Source: Burkholderia sp. Ax-1724 | GTDB lineage: Bacteria; Pseudomonadota; Gammaproteobacteria; Burkholderiales; Burkholderiaceae | DNA: 64,000 nucleotides | Reading direction: 5' to 3' | Assembly: GCF_011752995.1 (NCBI RefSeq) | Contig: NZ_VWWL01000015.1 | Coordinates: forward strand, 124,001 to 188,000 | Shown here: one piece after another, positions 42,438-51,145 of the stretch | Layout of the letters: each line of letters opens with the position of its first letter | Position numbering within the stretch: the stretch's first letter is position 1 | The notes under the pieces: generated by a model | Database searches by the model: none | Seen by the model: only the letters and a program-made list of their open reading frames with translations | What the model was told of the DNA's origin: nothing | Position numbers and translations under genes: made by a program

Positions 42438-43853
42438 CTACGGCCTCGTAGCCGATGCCGCACGATCGTCGTTCGGCTGGCCACCTGCTGCAAACGTATT
42501 GCCGACTTCGGCCGCGATCGATTCGAGCGAACGCCGCCGCGTTTCCGTGCCGAGTACGCCGACGATCGCGGCCTGCACGAGCAGCGTGCCGACGATCAGC
42601 GCCAACACGCCGGCGATGCCGAAATCCGTGAACGCCGACGCCACCACATACGGCACCACGATGCTCACCGCGCGGCCCACCGTATTCGACACGCCCGAGC
42701 CACGCAAACGCAGCTCGGTCGGGAACAGTTCCGGCACATACGTTGCGACGCTGAACGACGACAGCACGTAGATGCAGCAGGTGATCGCGAAACCGAGCGC
42801 GGCAATCGCCACTTCCGACTGCGCGAACGGATAAGCGGCGCCAAACCCCGCGCAGATCAGCGAAAACAGCACGATGCCCCACTTGCGGCCGACACGCTCC
42901 GCCAGTGCAAAGGCGATCAGCGAACCCACCGGGCCGCCCGCGAACATCACTGCCGTCAGTCCCAGCGAATTCGAGACGCTATGGCCTTGCTTGACAAGAA
43001 AAGTCGGAATCCAGCTGACGAACGCGTAGTTGACGACGAACAGCGCGACTAGCACCGTGATGCCGGTAATCGTGCGCGTGAGCAGTCGGCGCGCGAACAG
43101 ATCGCCGAGACGTCCGTTGTCCCGCGTGTCGGGATGGCGCAGCTGCTGAGCCGCAGCCGCGATCGCCGCGGTTGAATCGACGCCGCATGCGGTCTCGATG
43201 TTCGACACGATCCGGTCCGCCTCGGCGACGCGATTGCGCGATGCGAGCCAGCGCGGCGACTCCGGCATCGACTTGCGCAGGAACCACACGACAAGCGCGC
43301 CGCAGCCCGCGATCGCGAACATCCAGCGCCAGCCGTAGTGCGGCACGATCAGCCAGCCGAGGAAGGTTGACAGGAACAGCGACGTATTGATGATGAGATT
43401 GAGGATCGTGCCGAACCGGCCGCGCCACGCAGCCGGAATGAATTCACTCAGCGTGCCGTAGCCAACGACGATCTCCGCCCCCATGCCGATGCCCATCACG
43501 AGGCGGAAGAAAATCAGCCAGTACATCGAAGGCGCAAGCGCCGCGGCAATCGATGCGAAGCCGTAGATGCCGAGATTGAACTGATAGCAGAAACGCCGCC
43601 CGAAGCGGTCGCCGAGCAGACCGGACAGCCATGCGCCCGCCATCATGCCGAGGAACGTGACGGACACGAACATCGCGTTGAGCTTCAGCGTGGATTCGCC
43701 GCTGTGGATCATTGCGGCAAGCACCGTGCCGGCGATGTAGATGTCGAACGAGTCGAAATACATACCCGCCGCGATCAAGCCAAGCAGCCGCCAGTGATAA
43801 CCGGACAGCGGCACGCTGTCCAGTCGGTATCCAATACTCGCTTCGTTCTGCAT
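42438..43853 (-). CDS. MFS transporter, organic/aromatic acid type
   Basis: Inner-membrane symporter, 471 aa from ATG at 43853. MYFDSFDIYIAGTVLAAMI in helix 1, SGLLGDRFGRRFCYQFNLGIYG in the helix 2-3 loop and RLVMGIGMGAEIVVGYGTLSEFIPAAWRGRFG at helices 4-5 place it with sugar_tr-type carriers of organic acids. PELFPTELRLRGSGVSNTVGRA near residue 385 is another sugar_tr mark. It opens the long cluster, about 95 bases after a strong sigma70-like promoter, and probably imports the cluster substrate. Confidence 0.86.
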   Translation of the reverse strand: MQNEASIGYRLDSVPLSGYHWRLLGLIAAGMYFDSFDIYIAGTVLAAMIHSGESTLKLNAMFVSVTFLGMMAGAWLSGLLGDRFGRRFCYQFNLGIYGFASIAAALAPSMYWLIFFRLVMGIGMGAEIVVGYGTLSEFIPAAWRGRFGTILNLIINTSLFLSTFLGWLIVPHYGWRWMFAIAGCGALVVWFLRKSMPESPRWLASRNRVAEADRIVSNIETACGVDSTAAIAAAAQQLRHPDTRDNGRLGDLFARRLLTRTITGITVLVALFVVNYAFVSWIPTFLVKQGHSVSNSLGLTAVMFAGGPVGSLIAFALAERVGRKWGIVLFSLICAGFGAAYPFAQSEVAIAALGFAITCCIYVLSSFSVATYVPELFPTELRLRGSGVSNTVGRAVSIVVPYVVASAFTDFGIAGVLALIVGTLLVQAAIVGVLGTETRRRSLESIAAEVGNTFAAGGQPNDDRAASATRP

Positions 43854-43946
43854 AGGTACTGTCTCCGTCAAAGGCACTTTTCTTGTTGTCGGGTTGCGGC
43901 TTCACGCTGCGTCGCTCATCGAATGTGAGCGTTACCATAAAGATCG

Positions 43947-43974
43947 ATTATATTCGCGTAATACAATCGGTCAA
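43947..43974 (-). promoter_or_regulatory. Sigma70-type promoter with overlapping inverted repeat, before the MFS-MmgE cluster
   Basis: On the minus strand TTGACC (43969-43974) and TATAAT (43947-43952) are separated by 16 bases, a near-consensus promoter with expected start about 85-90 bases before the MFS ATG. The spacer and -10 hold GATTGTATT-ACGCG-AATATAATC, inverted halves with one mismatch out of nine. This is where a repressor such as the GntR protein of this cluster would bind. Confidence 0.65.
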
Positions 43975-44096
43975 GAAGACATTTACCCTGGCAAGATTTT
44001 TTCTGCCGATGCACGGAGAAAACACGTACGTATGTTGCAATGCGATTGGAGCGCATACCGGTACAGTACGGCGTGCGTGGCGCCCGCCAGCCGGTA

Positions 44097-44930
44097 TCAG
44101 ACGCGGCCGTCCACCCCCGCCGTATTCCACTGTCCCGCGCCACCGCTTGGCCTCACGGTGCTCACGATCGCCGAGCCGCCGTCCACCGACAGCACGTCGC
44201 CGTTGATATAACTGGACTCGTCGCTGAGCAGGAATGCGACCGCATTGGCGACTTCGTCCGGCGTGCCGACTCGCCGCATCGGCACAGTCGTGCCGCGCTG
44301 CACCACATCGCCGCCGGCGCCGGAGCCAGCGGCATTGGCAGCGAACAGCGCGGTCGGCACCAGTCCCGGCGCAACCGCGTTGACGCGAATACCACGCGGC
44401 CCCCCGTACATCGCCCCTCCATGCACGATCCCGAGCACACCGTGCTTCGAGGTCTGGTACGGCAACAGGTCGTCACTGCCGAGCAGCGCGCCGATCGATG
44501 CGGTAATCACGATCGAGCCCGTACCCTGCTGCACCGCGTATTGACGAAAGGCCGCGCGCGCACCGAGAAACGGGCCGCGCAGATTCACGCGCATGACCGC
44601 ATCGAATTCGTCGACGCCGATGTCCGGAAAGAGCGCCAGCGTTCCGACGATGCCCGCGTTCAGGTGATGCAGATCGACGCGTCCGAATCTATCGAGCGTC
44701 TCGCGCATATAGCGCTCGACATCTTCTTCGCGTGACACGTCTGCCTGAACAGCCAGTGCGTTGCCGGGTTCCGGCAATGAAGCCGCGACCTCCTGCGCCA
44801 GTGCGCGCTCGACATCGACCACGACGACGCGCGCGCCGTCCTCGGCGAGCCGCCGTGCGGTTGCCGCGCCGATGCCGCTGCCGGCCCCCGTTACGATGAC
44901 AACTTTTCCTTGAAGCGATGCAAAGCTCAC
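44097..44930 (-). CDS. Short-chain dehydrogenase/reductase (SDR)
   Basis: NAD(P)-dependent classical SDR of 277 aa. It has VVIVTGAGSGIGAATARRLAEDGARVVVVD (cofactor motif near residues 12-20), LHHLNAGIVG near 88, catalytic Ser in VITASIGALLGSD near 145 and the YQTSK pair near 156-160. It starts with GTG at 44930, preceded by GGAGGAATAACAGC. The C-terminal tail beyond the usual GG end (PSGGAGQWNTAGVDGRV) is an extension. It lies 69 bases after a porin gene and 243 before the MFS cluster promoter. Substrate is unknown; a cis-dihydrodiol dehydrogenase for the nearby Rieske enzyme is possible. Confidence 0.86.
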   Translation of the reverse strand: MSFASLQGKVVIVTGAGSGIGAATARRLAEDGARVVVVDVERALAQEVAASLPEPGNALAVQADVSREEDVERYMRETLDRFGRVDLHHLNAGIVGTLALFPDIGVDEFDAVMRVNLRGPFLGARAAFRQYAVQQGTGSIVITASIGALLGSDDLLPYQTSKHGVLGIVHGGAMYGGPRGIRVNAVAPGLVPTALFAANAAGSGAGGDVVQRGTTVPMRRVGTPDEVANAVAFLLSDESSYINGDVLSVDGGSAIVSTVRPSGGAGQWNTAGVDGRV

Positions 44931-44999
44931 GCTGTTATTCCTCCATGCAAAAGAAGCGTCCGGCGCAACCGACGCGCCGGGCGCAGAACCTGGCGCCCG

Positions 45000-46220
45000 T
45001 CAGAAGTGATGCCGGATGCCGGCACGCACGACCACCTGTGAATTCGACGCCGATGAGCCGCCGCCATTCGACGCATCGCCCACAGAAGCGGTTGCGTCGA
45101 CCACGTTGCCGAACGCGTCGAGCGTGCGGCCCGACGCATGCTGATAGCCGCCGACGAGGAACAGGATGGTCCGTTTCGACAGATTCTTGAACGCAGCGAC
45201 GCTGATCTGGTTGTACTGCGGAGGCGATGACGAACCGTCCACCGAACTGCCGCGCGAATACGCGTACGCCGTGGCAAGCGCGAGCGTCGAGGTGACTTGC
45301 CACGACGCAACGGCGCCGCCCGTGTTGAATTTCTGATTGCGATGGAACAGCGAGAACGGCCCCGGCCTGTACTGCACGTTGCTGTAGTTCAAGCCGAGCG
45401 TGACCGGGCCGATCACGTAATTCCACGCGGTGCCGATGATCTGCAAGGTTTCCGCCGACGCGAAACCCGCGTTGATCGACGAATTGAAAATGCTGTCCGA
45501 CGAGCCGACCCACGTGCCGTTCGTCACGTCGTCGGGACCCGTCTTGCTATTGTCCGCACGGTAGTACGCGACGCTGCCCGCGAGCGGACCGCGAGCATAA
45601 GCCGCCCCGATACCGTAGGTGCTTTTGTCGTGCATCGATCCCGGCTGTCCGCCGAAACCGTACAACGCCTCGATGGTAAAGCCGCCCATCACGGGGCTCG
45701 TGTATTTGACCGAGTTGCTGATGCGCAGGCTATTGTCGAAATCGTCGAGGTCGCCCGGATGCGCTGCAATACCGTTCAGAAAGCGCGTCGGCCCGAGCGG
45801 CTCGACGAGGTCGACCAGCGGATCGTACTGACGCCCAAAGGTCAACGTGCCATAGCGCGTATTGCCCAGACCGACGAACGCCTGACGATTGAACATCGTA
45901 CCGGCCGACGCGAACGCGCCGGTGCCGATATTGAAACCGTTCTCCAACGTAAATACCGCACGATAGCCGCCGCCCAGATCCTCGACGCCCTTCAGACCCC
46001 AGCGATCCGCAAAGGTCGAACCGCTGACGAAGCCGAGCTTCGAATGGTTCACCAGCATCGCGGGCCGACCCGCCGCGCCCGGTGTCACGGTAACCGCCTG
46101 GTTGTTCGAATACCCGATGCCGGCATCGAGAATACCGTACAGCGTCACGCTGCTTTGCGCGCAGGCCGCGCCGGCGCCCGTGCCGAGCACGAGCGAAGCC
46201 AGAATCAGTTTCTTCTTCAT
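45000..46220 (-). CDS. Gram-negative porin (Porin_4 / OmpC-like)
   Basis: Outer-membrane porin of 406 aa from ATG at 46220 (AGGAGAAC upstream; a longer frame to 46307 would spoil the signal peptide). The signal peptide is MKKKLILASLVLGTGAGAACA and the mature start QSSVTLYGILDAGIGYSNN. FNRQAFVGLGNTRYGTLTFGRQYDPLVD lies near residue 105, and the chain ends in an aromatic residue (IRHHF). It resembles the porin at 6171-7361 in layout but is clearly divergent. Position between the Rieske genes and an SDR suggests uptake of an aromatic acid. Confidence 0.9.
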   Translation of the reverse strand: MKKKLILASLVLGTGAGAACAQSSVTLYGILDAGIGYSNNQAVTVTPGAAGRPAMLVNHSKLGFVSGSTFADRWGLKGVEDLGGGYRAVFTLENGFNIGTGAFASAGTMFNRQAFVGLGNTRYGTLTFGRQYDPLVDLVEPLGPTRFLNGIAAHPGDLDDFDNSLRISNSVKYTSPVMGGFTIEALYGFGGQPGSMHDKSTYGIGAAYARGPLAGSVAYYRADNSKTGPDDVTNGTWVGSSDSIFNSSINAGFASAETLQIIGTAWNYVIGPVTLGLNYSNVQYRPGPFSLFHRNQKFNTGGAVASWQVTSTLALATAYAYSRGSSVDGSSSPPQYNQISVAAFKNLSKRTILFLVGGYQHASGRTLDAFGNVVDATASVGDASNGGGSSASNSQVVVRAGIRHHF

Positions 46221-46454
46221 CGTTGTTCTCCTGACCGGGAGGTGCAAGTCCACCCCGGTGTCTCCATTGAATGTGATTTTGAGATTTTTATATGTGATCC
46301 TAAACACTTAACTGGCGATGCAACCTGATGCCACCCGGCATCGCGCGCATCGCAAGCCGATGTGTTTGCGGGCGGACCGTGGCCTGCCTCTTACCGCTGC
46401 TACCTGCCCTTTTCCGAACCGCGATCGCATGAACCGCGGCGCGATAACCGCCTG

Positions 46455-46766
46455 CTACAACTCGACGTAGACGGTGCCGTCTTCGATCCTGATCGGATAC
46501 GCGCGCACGTCTTCACGCGCGGGAGGACCGATCACCTTGCCGGTGCGGATCGAGAAGCACGACTGGTGCATCGGGCATTCGATCACGTCGCCGTCGATAA
46601 AACCATCCGACAGCCGCACCTCGGGCTCGTGCGTGCAGCGGTCGCTGATCGCATAGACTTCGCGGCCCAGCCGGTACAGCGCGATTGGCGTATCGCCGAT
46701 CAGCAGCGGGCACGGCGTGCCCTCCGCCACGGCGTCGGCCTGGATTGCGGGGTGCCATTCGCTCAT
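46455..46766 (-). CDS. Rieske-type ferredoxin of a ring-hydroxylating dioxygenase
   Basis: Small [2Fe-2S] electron carrier (103 aa). The Rieske ligands are in SDRCTHEPEVRLSDG near residue 43 and IECPMHQSCFSIRTG near 62 (CxH...CxxH). GPPAREDVRAYPIRIEDGTVYVEL is the normal C terminus. It passes electrons from a flavin reductase (probably the gene at 55236) to the oxygenase alpha subunit whose gene precedes it by 25 bases. The set resembles the anthranilate 1,2-dioxygenase AndAb type. Confidence 0.88.
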   Translation of the reverse strand: MSEWHPAIQADAVAEGTPCPLLIGDTPIALYRLGREVYAISDRCTHEPEVRLSDGFIDGDVIECPMHQSCFSIRTGKVIGPPAREDVRAYPIRIEDGTVYVEL

Positions 46767-46791
46767 CGTGTCTGTCTCCCAGTCGGGCAGC

Positions 46792-48042
46792 TCAGAGGCC
46801 CATTTTTTCGCGGTAGTAGTGATAGAAGCTGCGGATCAGCGTCTCCGTCAGCATGGTTTCCTGCGGCGCGTAATCGCGCCCGCCCATCTCGACGGCCTGC
46901 ACCGAATCCGGCGCGCTTTGCGCAACTGGCTGCATCAGCGCGAGCACTTCGCTGTCGTCGACCGCGACATAGCCGGCCGGCCCCATCAGATTCGCCTGCT
47001 TGATGCGGCGGTTCTGCATCGTCTCGTCGTCGTCCTCGAAGCCGTAGTGCGTCCACGACAGCTCTGTCTGCGATTCCGACTTCGGAATCACATGGCGGAT
47101 CGCCAGCGAATTTCCATGCTGCTGAAAGAACACCGACGGCAATACCGAGAAATTGATCATCGAACTGTCGCCGAATTCGTCAACGGGCCGCACCATGTCC
47201 ATGTCCTGCAGCGAGAAATCGCTTTTCAGCGACGCAAGCTGCTGCGTGACTTCGTTCTTCTCGCTCGCGGTAGCGGCCGAATAGGTCGACGCCATGATCG
47301 CGTGGCGGCCGCCGAGCGTCGGCACCGCCTTGAACGCGGTATCCGCACGCAGCAGGCCGAAGGTCAGGAAAAAGCTGTGCAGCAGCGTCGCGTGATACGG
47401 ATCGCGACTGTTCTCGACATACAGTTTCCAGTTGCATGGCAATAGCTGGCGGTTGTAGCCGAGCAGTTTGAGACGGCCGTTGCCGGTTGCGCGATCGATC
47501 AGCGCGGCGATTTCGTCACCCAGATAGGCCTCGAGATCCGGTGCCGATTCGTCGAAGGTCGCCCACACGAGACCTTTGCGTTCCTCTACGCGCAGCTTGC
47601 GCAGGCCGTGCTCGCCCTTGGCGAAATCCCGCGGCATGCCGCCCTTGCCCATTGCGCCGCGTAAAAACGGCAGGCCGAGCAGGTTGCCCTTCAGATCGTA
47701 GCTCCAGTGGTGATAGGGACAAGTGAAGTCCTTCACGACACCATTGTTTTTCCAGCACAGCATCGATCCGCGATGCGCGCAGCGGTTCTCGACCACATTG
47801 ATGGTGCCGTCTTCATCGCGCACCATCAGTACCGGGCGCGTGCCGATCCAACTGCGTTTGAACGCGCCCGGCTCGGCGATTTCACAGGCGAGACCAACGA
47901 AATTCCAGGTGGAGCCTTCGTAGAAGACTTCCATTTCGCGCTTGAACAGATCCGGATCGGAATAGATCCAGGCAGGAATGCGCGCGTCGCGCTGTTCTGG
48001 CCAGCGGCGCAACTGCGCGGTGGAAACCGTGCTCGTATTCAT
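46792..48042 (-). CDS. Ring-hydroxylating dioxygenase alpha subunit (anthranilate/salicylate-type)
   Basis: Catalytic subunit (416 aa). The Rieske motif is ENRCAHRGSMLCWKNN near residue 85 and FTCPYHHWSYDLKG near 106. The mononuclear iron site has the bridging Asp in ENSRDPYHATLLHSFF near 210 with the two His ligands. The N-terminal RIPAWIYSDPDLFKREMEVFYEG is like AndAc and salicylate hydroxylase large subunits. Expected to add O2 across a carboxylated aromatic ring; anthranilate, salicylate or a related acid is possible. The beta gene lies 13 bases before and the ferredoxin gene after. No catechol-cleavage genes are in the window, so the product route is open. Confidence 0.87.
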   Translation of the reverse strand: MNTSTVSTAQLRRWPEQRDARIPAWIYSDPDLFKREMEVFYEGSTWNFVGLACEIAEPGAFKRSWIGTRPVLMVRDEDGTINVVENRCAHRGSMLCWKNNGVVKDFTCPYHHWSYDLKGNLLGLPFLRGAMGKGGMPRDFAKGEHGLRKLRVEERKGLVWATFDESAPDLEAYLGDEIAALIDRATGNGRLKLLGYNRQLLPCNWKLYVENSRDPYHATLLHSFFLTFGLLRADTAFKAVPTLGGRHAIMASTYSAATASEKNEVTQQLASLKSDFSLQDMDMVRPVDEFGDSSMINFSVLPSVFFQQHGNSLAIRHVIPKSESQTELSWTHYGFEDDDETMQNRRIKQANLMGPAGYVAVDDSEVLALMQPVAQSAPDSVQAVEMGGRDYAPQETMLTETLIRSFYHYYREKMGL

Positions 48043-48055
48043 TCGGCGTGCCTCG

Positions 48056-48568
48056 TTAGACGGGATAAATCAACGACGTGCGGATGCGGTAATTGTCGAA
48101 CACGCAGATCCGCTGACGGAATTTCAGCGCGCCGCCCTCGCGCACGACGCGGTCGATATAGCGGCCAACCAGCAGCAGATGCGCTTCGCGGTCCGACATG
48201 CTTTCGAAAATCGCGAAGTTCGCCTGCGACGACCAGCCCTGCGCGTCGATCGCGTTGACCTGCACGCCGTTCACCATATGGCGCAGCACGCGAGGCTCGA
48301 ACACGGCCGTCTCGCGGATGCCGGCAATGCGGTCGCGGATCATGCCGATGCCCTCGCACTGCATCGTCGACAGCGGCAGTTGCGCGGTATGGTTCTCGAG
48401 CGACACCACCCGATACAGGCAATCGTCGGTGAAAAATGTCGACCAGCGATCGAGGTCGAATTCGTCGAGCGCGAATGCATAGTCGTCGTAGAAATCGCGC
48501 AGTTCGGCGCGTATCTGCGCACGGCCGGCAGCGTCGAGGTCCTGCATGCTCCCAGGTTGCTGAGTCAT
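48056..48568 (-). CDS. Ring-hydroxylating dioxygenase beta subunit
   Basis: Small structural subunit (170 aa) of the Rieske dioxygenase, with the NTF2-like cone fold. It has RAELRDFYDDYAFALDEFDLDRWSTFFTDDCLYRVVSLEN near the N terminus and RVLRHMVNGVQVNAIDAQGWSSQANFAIFES in the middle. The ending GALKFRQRICVFDNYRIRTSLIYPV is standard. ATG 48568 has AAGGAGAG upstream. The order beta-alpha-ferredoxin is the reverse of the usual alpha-beta, which is slightly unusual. It is 55 bases after the TPP-enzyme gene. Confidence 0.86.
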   Translation of the reverse strand: MTQQPGSMQDLDAAGRAQIRAELRDFYDDYAFALDEFDLDRWSTFFTDDCLYRVVSLENHTAQLPLSTMQCEGIGMIRDRIAGIRETAVFEPRVLRHMVNGVQVNAIDAQGWSSQANFAIFESMSDREAHLLLVGRYIDRVVREGGALKFRQRICVFDNYRIRTSLIYPV

Positions 48569-48623
48569 CGTTGCGGCTCTCCTTCAGTGGTCCTGATATC
48601 TACTGCGTCGCGCCACGCGGCGT

Positions 48624-50234
48624 TCAGCCGCGCAGCGAGCGGATCTGCGCGTGATACGGCTCCGGATCGATCACGACGTCGACCACGCTCGGACCGTCGG
48701 CCGCGAGCGCCGCACTCAGCGCATCGGCCAGTTGCGCCGGATCCTCGACGCGCCAGCCCCTGGCGCCGAAACCACGCGCGACCTGCGCGAAGTCGGTGTG
48801 CGAATAATCGACCCCGGCATGCGGCAGATCGCGGCGACGCTGCTTGACGCCGATCAGCGTCATGCTCGAGTCGTTGAAAACCACTACCGTCAGCTTGCAG
48901 CCTGCCTGCACGGCGGTGGCGAATTCGGCCGCGCACATCATCAGCCCGCCGTCGCCGGTGAAGGCGACCACTGGCCGGTTCGGCTCGGCGAGCGCCGCGC
49001 CGATCGCGGCCGGCAACGCGAAGGCCATTGTCGCGAGACCGCGCGAGATCAGCACGTCGCGCGGCGCGTTCGCCTGGAAGTGCGCCATCACGGGCAGCAT
49101 GTGCGCGCCTGCATCGACAGTGATACGTGCGTTCGCCGGCAGCGCCGCGCAGGCGGCCTCGGTTAGCGACTGCGGCGTAATCGGGCCGCCGCCGTGCGTC
49201 AGCGCGCGCGCACGCATGCCTTCCTTCAGCGTGCCGAGCTGCGTGCTGTGCCAGTCGCTGCGTGCAAGACCGACCTCAAGTTGCGCGGCGGCAACGGCCA
49301 GATCGCCGATCACGGATGCGACCGGGTTAAAGTAGTGACGCGGGAATGAATGCAGCGCGATATCGAGCACCGGTGTCGTATAGCGCCACGGCTGCGGCGC
49401 GAATTCGACCGGGTCCGCGCCGAACAGCACGAACAGATCCGCACTGCGCAGCGTCTCGTCTTCCGCGGCACCACCGATGTACGAGCCGAGCATGAGCGGA
49501 TCGGCGTCGTGCAATACGCCCTTCGCCTTGTACGTCGCCAACACCGCGCATTGCAGCTTTGCGGCGAGCCGGCGCAAGGCTTCGCTGGCACGCGCCTCGG
49601 CCGCCTGCAAACCAGCGATGATCACAGGCCGCCTCGCCGCTGCCAGCACCTTGCGCGCATGCTCGAAGACGGCGGGCCCGGGAGCGGCGGGCACTGGCCT
49701 CGCGACCTGCACGGGCACCGCATCGGCCGGCACCGTACCGCGCATGCCCGCGCCGGTGACTTCCAGATAGACCGGTCCGTACGGTGCGCTCAACGCGGTG
49801 TCGAGCAACGCGCCGACGGCCGGCAGCGCAACCGGCGTGTCGAGCCGCGCGGCGCCCTTGATCAGCGGCTCCAGCACGCGCGTCTGATCGAAACGCTGAT
49901 GGCTGATAAAAGCCTGCTCGTGCTCGTAACCGTCGCCTATCAGCACGATCGGCGCGCGGTCCAGCGCTGCATACGCGACACCGTTCACGCCGTTCGCGAG
50001 ACCGGGGCCGCGCGTCGTCAGCACGACGCCGAGACTGCCGGTCAGTTCGGCCGTGACTGCCGCCATCATCGCAGCCGAGTTTTCCGTGCGCGTCACGACG
50101 AATTCGATCCCTGCCTCGTTTGCCGCCTCGATCACATCGAGACTGCAATCGCCGCCCGGCACGCCGAAAATCCGCGTCACGCCGCGAGCCGCCAGTTGTT
50201 CGATCAATACCTGCGCACCGGTCCGACTAGACAT
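48624..50234 (-). CDS. Thiamine pyrophosphate-dependent enzyme (acetolactate synthase-like)
   Basis: TPP enzyme of 536 aa with the three-domain POX/DC layout. The activating Glu is in VVTRTENSAAMMAAVTAEL near residue 50. LTTRGPGLANGVNGVAYAALDRAPIVLIGD lies near 72. The C-terminal TPP motif is FTGDGGLMMCAAEFATA near 424 followed by VVFNDSSMTLIGVKQ about 27 residues on. Relatives include benzoylformate decarboxylase, acetolactate synthase-like and sulfopyruvate enzymes. It directly precedes the Rieske dioxygenase genes on the same strand, suggesting that it decarboxylates or ligates an alpha-keto acid. Which reaction is unknown. A weak LacI-type operator lies about 110 bases upstream (50345-50362). 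Confidence 0.83.
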   Translation of the reverse strand: MSSRTGAQVLIEQLAARGVTRIFGVPGGDCSLDVIEAANEAGIEFVVTRTENSAAMMAAVTAELTGSLGVVLTTRGPGLANGVNGVAYAALDRAPIVLIGDGYEHEQAFISHQRFDQTRVLEPLIKGAARLDTPVALPAVGALLDTALSAPYGPVYLEVTGAGMRGTVPADAVPVQVARPVPAAPGPAVFEHARKVLAAARRPVIIAGLQAAEARASEALRRLAAKLQCAVLATYKAKGVLHDADPLMLGSYIGGAAEDETLRSADLFVLFGADPVEFAPQPWRYTTPVLDIALHSFPRHYFNPVASVIGDLAVAAAQLEVGLARSDWHSTQLGTLKEGMRARALTHGGGPITPQSLTEAACAALPANARITVDAGAHMLPVMAHFQANAPRDVLISRGLATMAFALPAAIGAALAEPNRPVVAFTGDGGLMMCAAEFATAVQAGCKLTVVVFNDSSMTLIGVKQRRRDLPHAGVDYSHTDFAQVARGFGARGWRVEDPAQLADALSAALAADGPSVVDVVIDPEPYHAQIRSLRG

Positions 50235-50344
50235 TCACGTTCTCCCAAATGGAGCGTTGCCGCTCTCGTTGTCGTCCTTCACTCACCGCGCCCGGGCCGC
50301 GAGCGTCTGAGTCCGGGCGATCCGCCTGAATACGGAAAAAACTT

Positions 50345-50362
50345 CGTGTTAGCGCCATCCAT
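50345..50362. promoter_or_regulatory. Weak fifth copy of the LacI-type operator (site E)
   Basis: On the minus strand ATGGAT-GGCGCT-AACACG matches site B in its left half (ATGGAT) and site A in the first bases of its right half (AAC), with one core mismatch (GGCGCT for AGCGCT). It lies 111 bases before the TPP-enzyme ATG, as expected if the Rieske operon belongs to the same regulon. Scored low because of the core mismatch. Confidence 0.35.
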
Positions 50363-50434
50363 CCAAACCCAACCCAGCGCGTAACATTTCACGATCAAAC
50401 CGGCGACTGCGCGCCGTGCCCGTGCGCCCATGCG

Positions 50435-51145
50435 CTAGACGCCGAGCAACGCGCCAAGGCGCGCCATCTTCGACGGCAGCTCGGGCGCCGCGAAATATTC
50501 GGCGACCTCGCCGTGCTCCATCACATAGAAACGGTCCGCGAGCGGCGCGGCGAAGCGGAAATTCTGCTCGACCATCAGGATCGTGTAGCCGCGCTCCTTG
50601 AGCATGCGGATCATCCGGCCGAGCGCCTGCACGATCACCGGCGCGAGCCCCTCCGAAATCTCGTCGAGCAACAGAATCCGCGCACCGGCTCTCAGGATGC
50701 GCGCGAGCGCGAGCATTTGCTGCTCACCGCCCGACAGCCGCGTACCCTGGCTCGTGCGGCGCTCGTGCAGATTCGGAAACACCTCGTAGATCTCCTGCAT
50801 CGACATCCCTTCGCCATGCTTCGACAACGCGGGCGGCAACAGCAGGTTTTCCTCAACGTTCAGCGACGCGAAAATGCCACGCTCTTCCGGGCAATACCCG
50901 ACGCCCATATGCGCGATACGATGCGTGGGCCGGCCGATCGCCTCGACCCCGCCGATCCGGATCGACCCCTTACGGGCACCTGTCAGGCCGAACACCGCGC
51001 GCAGCAGCGTCGTACGGCCGGAACCATTGCGACCGAGCAAGCTGACCACTTCGCCGTGTCCGACCGTCAGGTCGACGCCATGCAGCACGTGCGACTCCCC
51101 ATACCAGGCATGCAGGTTGCTGACTTGCAATGCGGCCTCGCTCAT
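50435..51145 (-). CDS. livF: ABC transporter ATP-binding protein LivF
   Basis: ATPase of 236 aa. Walker A is GRNGSGRTTLLR near residue 36, with Arg in place of the usual Lys (GSGRT for GAGKT). LSGGEQQMLALARILRAG lies near 137 and ILLLDEISEGLAPVIVQALG near 157, with Ile for Pro after the Walker B Asp-Glu. The loss of the P-loop lysine is notable, because that residue contacts ATP phosphates; the partner LivG keeps a canonical P-loop. It overlaps livG as ATGA and is the last gene of the third Liv operon. Confidence 0.87.
   Translation of the reverse strand: MSEAALQVSNLHAWYGESHVLHGVDLTVGHGEVVSLLGRNGSGRTTLLRAVFGLTGARKGSIRIGGVEAIGRPTHRIAHMGVGYCPEERGIFASLNVEENLLLPPALSKHGEGMSMQEIYEVFPNLHERRTSQGTRLSGGEQQMLALARILRAGARILLLDEISEGLAPVIVQALGRMIRMLKERGYTILMVEQNFRFAAPLADRFYVMEHGEVAEYFAAPELPSKMARLGALLGV

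Noticed and set aside
46327..46342. Hairpin GATGCC/GGCATC between the Rieske ferredoxin and porin genes
   Set aside because: Six pairs with no T-run in either direction; too common in GC-rich DNA to call a terminator.
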